NCBI RefSeq assembly: GCF_008831285.2
Contig: NC_045142.1
Coordinates: 21,887,354 to 21,951,353, forward strand
Reading direction: 5' to 3'
DNA length: 64,000 bases
DNA from: Nymphaea colorata
Lineage: Eukaryota > Streptophyta > Magnoliopsida > Nymphaeales > Nymphaeaceae
The notes under the pieces were generated by a model. The model saw only the letters and a program-made list of their open reading frames with translations. It searched no databases and was not told the DNA's origin. How positions within the stretch are numbered: position 1 is the stretch's first letter; every line of letters starts with the position of its first letter. The translations under genes and the position numbers were made by a program. Positions 61,875-64,000 of this stretch are shown piece by piece.

Positions 61875-61913
61875 ATAGAGATATATATATAATAGAGAGA
61901 GAGAGAGAGAGTT
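61831..61913. repeat. (CT)n(AT)n(AG)n compound microsatellite forming a long palindrome
   Basis: AACTCTCTC... runs into TATATATA..., and then ...ATAATAGAGAGAGA...GAGTT. The outer CT and GA arms (about 25 bases) are perfect complements, and the AT core can also pair. Confidence 0.95.
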
Positions 61914-62369
61914 GGGAACACAAGCAAACCAAACCTATCTTTCATTGCAACAGATGAAACAATTGAATGGATTGAAATAATTAAAGAACAGAGAAAGATA
62001 CCAAAATACAGCGTCTGGAGCTTTGCATGGCAAGAGAGAAAGTGCACATTTCCCATAAGATTTAGATCAGTGGGATACTCCAGCCAGTGGACAAGGGCAT
62101 TCAGGAAGACATCCATATCTATCAAGACCGATGTAAGGGGATTCTTGCCATGCAAATTCCAAAGAAACGACCAAAGGACAGATGAACAAAGAATAGAATA
62201 GACGAACTAGTGGAAGAACCAAAAGAGATTCGTCATGATGAGCTTCGCCTGACTGATCCCCAACAAACCTTGAAACCACGCAGACATAGTGTGACGTCCG
62301 CAAAAGAAGAATAACAATGAAGGTTTCCAATGCTTCCGGATGAATATACACATTACAATATGCTTGTCC

Positions 62370-63666
62370 TCATTCTTGAATATCCAGTGGAACAAGCATC
62401 CCAAACCCACGTCGTCTCCTCTCAACCCTGGAAAAAGGTCAAAACAACCAAGTGAGAAATAATGCCAAATAAAGTATCATGTGTTCCATGCATCTTTAAA
62501 GTTTGACAAATCTCTTTTGGTGTACTTGACTCATTGCAAAACTTGTTGCAAATAAAGGATATCTTGTTTTCACTAAATGCTCATTAAGCTGAGTGCCTGA
62601 TTGTTATGGTAGGTCAATATCTTCTTAAGGTTTACCAGTTCATCCTCAACTCTTCTGTTTCTTGTTGTGCCCCTTGAGACTACCGAACAAATTCTCACAT
62701 TTAGGCCATTCCCTATTTTTTACACGCAACCCGCTCCTGATCTTCTTACAATGATGCAACAGTATATATTTTTCATTCATGGACCACAAAGAAACTTTGA
62801 CACTTCAAAAGAAGGAGACCATGCTGTTGAAAGTGAAGACTGCCTGCAAGTGCAATCAGCCTTAGCACAGCCTAGCAAAACACCTGATGTTTCTAGATCT
62901 GCCCAAGTGCCAATCAAGAAACCGGAGTGACTGCAATCCATGGATGGCGATTGTCTCAACCAATGGATGCACAGCATGCACCTGCATGCAGAACGGACAG
63001 TCCATGTTGCAGTGAAGAAGCCACTCCATGTGAACTGCTTCCTGTTCTTAGGATGCTAAAAGCAAGATGTTCTTGGTGTCCACGGGACAGGAAATCAAAT
63101 ACTCTACGGGGTACTCGTACCAAAGAAGTGCCATGTCACAAACCCTCATGAATTTTCTCATTTTCTTATTAGTTATTTGAGTGGCTGTGTAGCTCAGAAT
63201 ATTCCAACCAAAAGATCCTTCATAAATGTTACTAGCAAAATTGAAACTCACGTTGGTGCTAAGTTGCCAAGGCTGAATCGTTCTCCAGTTACTTTATTAG
63301 TGACTTGACCACTGATGTTAATAAAGTATTCGCGGTTTTCCTCTCTTGGAAGGCCTTTCCTAGAAAGCATGTCCAAGTCCTGATGATGAAGCTCTCGACC
63401 ATTTACTACAACACCTGTATTGCCCCCAGAACAAGCTTTTGGCATGGGAACATCGAATTCTTGAATGTATGGCTGCCAAAGTTGATTGTAAGACGTTAGT
63501 ATGATTGTATGGTAAGACAGCATTGAACTTCTATAGCTATCCATCTGACAAACTTCAGGTCTGAGACACTGCATGAAAAGATCTAACAAACTGTAGCCAA
63601 CTTACAAGTATTACGCCAAGACAAGGCCCGCCCATAACACCCCAAAAGCCAGCATGGTAGTCATAC
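62370..63666 (-). CDS. Conserved plant protein of unknown function, last three exons (5' partial)
   Basis: Exons on the minus strand: 63666-63606, 63472-63252 and 62427-62370 (TGA). Borders are GT/AG (donors GTAAGT and GTGAGT), and phases agree across all joins. Further exons lie beyond the right edge. The visible 113 or so residues read 'YDYHAGFWGVMGGPCLGVIL', then 'PYIQEFDVPMPKACSGGNTG', 'VVVNGRELHHQDLDMLSRKG', 'YFINISGQV', 'GERFSLGNLAPT', and finally 'VERRRRGFGMLVP'. The 'GGNTGVxVNGRELHQQDLDLL..RGLP' and 'LGKLAPTVEK.KRGFGM' wording is a conserved plant pattern I recognise, but I cannot give it a reliable name or function. The join from LAPT to VERRRRGFGM, across an 824-base intron, supports the model. 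Confidence 0.75.
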
Positions 63667-64000
63667 CTGCAAAAGAGTAGACTCTTGAGGAATCAAAAGA
63701 TGTAAGCAAGATGATATCTTACTCAACTCGGCCCAAAAAAAAAAAAATGTAACATTTATTTATACCTATGCAACATTATGGTTCAAAACCTGCCAGTGAA
63801 GAAGCATTTCTTCATTATTTCATAGATTGTGCACACTACATATAACCTAGGTGCTTGTTCTAGTACGGACCACCACCATGTGGTGGTTTTCGTGCCTCTA
63901 TGCAAAGCATATAGATTTCCAACTAAGTTAACACTTACAGCATAAGATTCAGCATTACACCAGAAAACTCATGAGTTTCAAACCAACGTCATAGAACCTG
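63667..64000 (-). other. Intron of the right-edge gene
   Basis: The stretch upstream (minus strand) of the acceptor at 63667-63668 shows no readable exon up to the window edge. It includes a poly(A) tract near 63.74 kb. Confidence 0.45.

Noticed and set aside
14445..61913. Possible CRISPR or similar spaced repeat arrays, prompted by the many short repeats
   Set aside because: The repeats are microsatellites or contiguous tandem duplications without constant-repeat/variable-spacer structure, and the DNA is plant nuclear.
63048..63251. Minus-strand frame ('KKMRKFMRVCDMALL') as the last exon of the right-edge gene
   Set aside because: No acceptor gives the required phase without an immediate stop. 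The exon at 62427-62370 fits in phase and completes the expected 'TVE..RRGFGM' ending.

Overview
This window is nuclear DNA from a flowering plant. Genes are split by GT/AG introns in an AT-rich background, and the gene families present (plant SCYL1-like CTEXP, a CAND6/7-type seven-TM protein, an ALA1-type flippase, plant TFIIS) are typical of land plants. Plant-type non-LTR, Harbinger and hAT transposon remains, foldback MITEs and AT/GA microsatellites fill the space between. I cannot assign the species from sequence alone. I see no CRISPR, operon or prokaryotic feature.

Layout: 1-4.8 kb holds the last four coding exons (+) of a SCYL1/CTEXP-like pseudokinase. 4.8-7.9 kb is intergenic with MITE-like pieces. 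7.9-13.9 kb is a decayed L1-type LINE (+): ORF1 with a zinc knuckle, endonuclease, reverse transcriptase and zf-RVT. 16.7-22.2 kb is a complete five-exon lung-7TM/GOST-type gene (+). 26.5-36.9 kb is a complete seven-exon P4-ATPase of the ALA1 type (-), with its GA/TC-rich leader near 38 kb. 42.3-45.5 kb is a complete two-exon TFIIS gene (+). 48.3-50.6 kb is a coiled-coil protein gene (-) with a KEN box and mitosis-type promoter elements. 52.7-55.2 kb is a Harbinger-type element with TIRs and a TTA target duplication; it carries a BTB/POZ gene fragment and a broken transposase. 56.9-59.1 kb is a decayed hAT transposase (+). 60.7-61.1 kb is a small GC-rich, probably plastid-targeted protein (-) with three G-boxes upstream. 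62.4-63.7 kb holds the last three exons (-) of a conserved plant gene that runs off the right edge.

The genes look like unrelated neighbours rather than a pathway, although three have plausible links to membrane traffic (the SCYL1-like protein, the Golgi-type seven-TM protein and the lipid flippase). The most unusual points are structural. Two different genes carry partial copies of their own exons inside the adjoining intron. One is a four-copy 146-bp array that multiplies a splice acceptor in the flippase gene. I also resolved a 444-bp hAT MITE with an exact 8-bp target duplication, and a Harbinger element that has captured a gene fragment. I found no evidence for a wholly new biological system.
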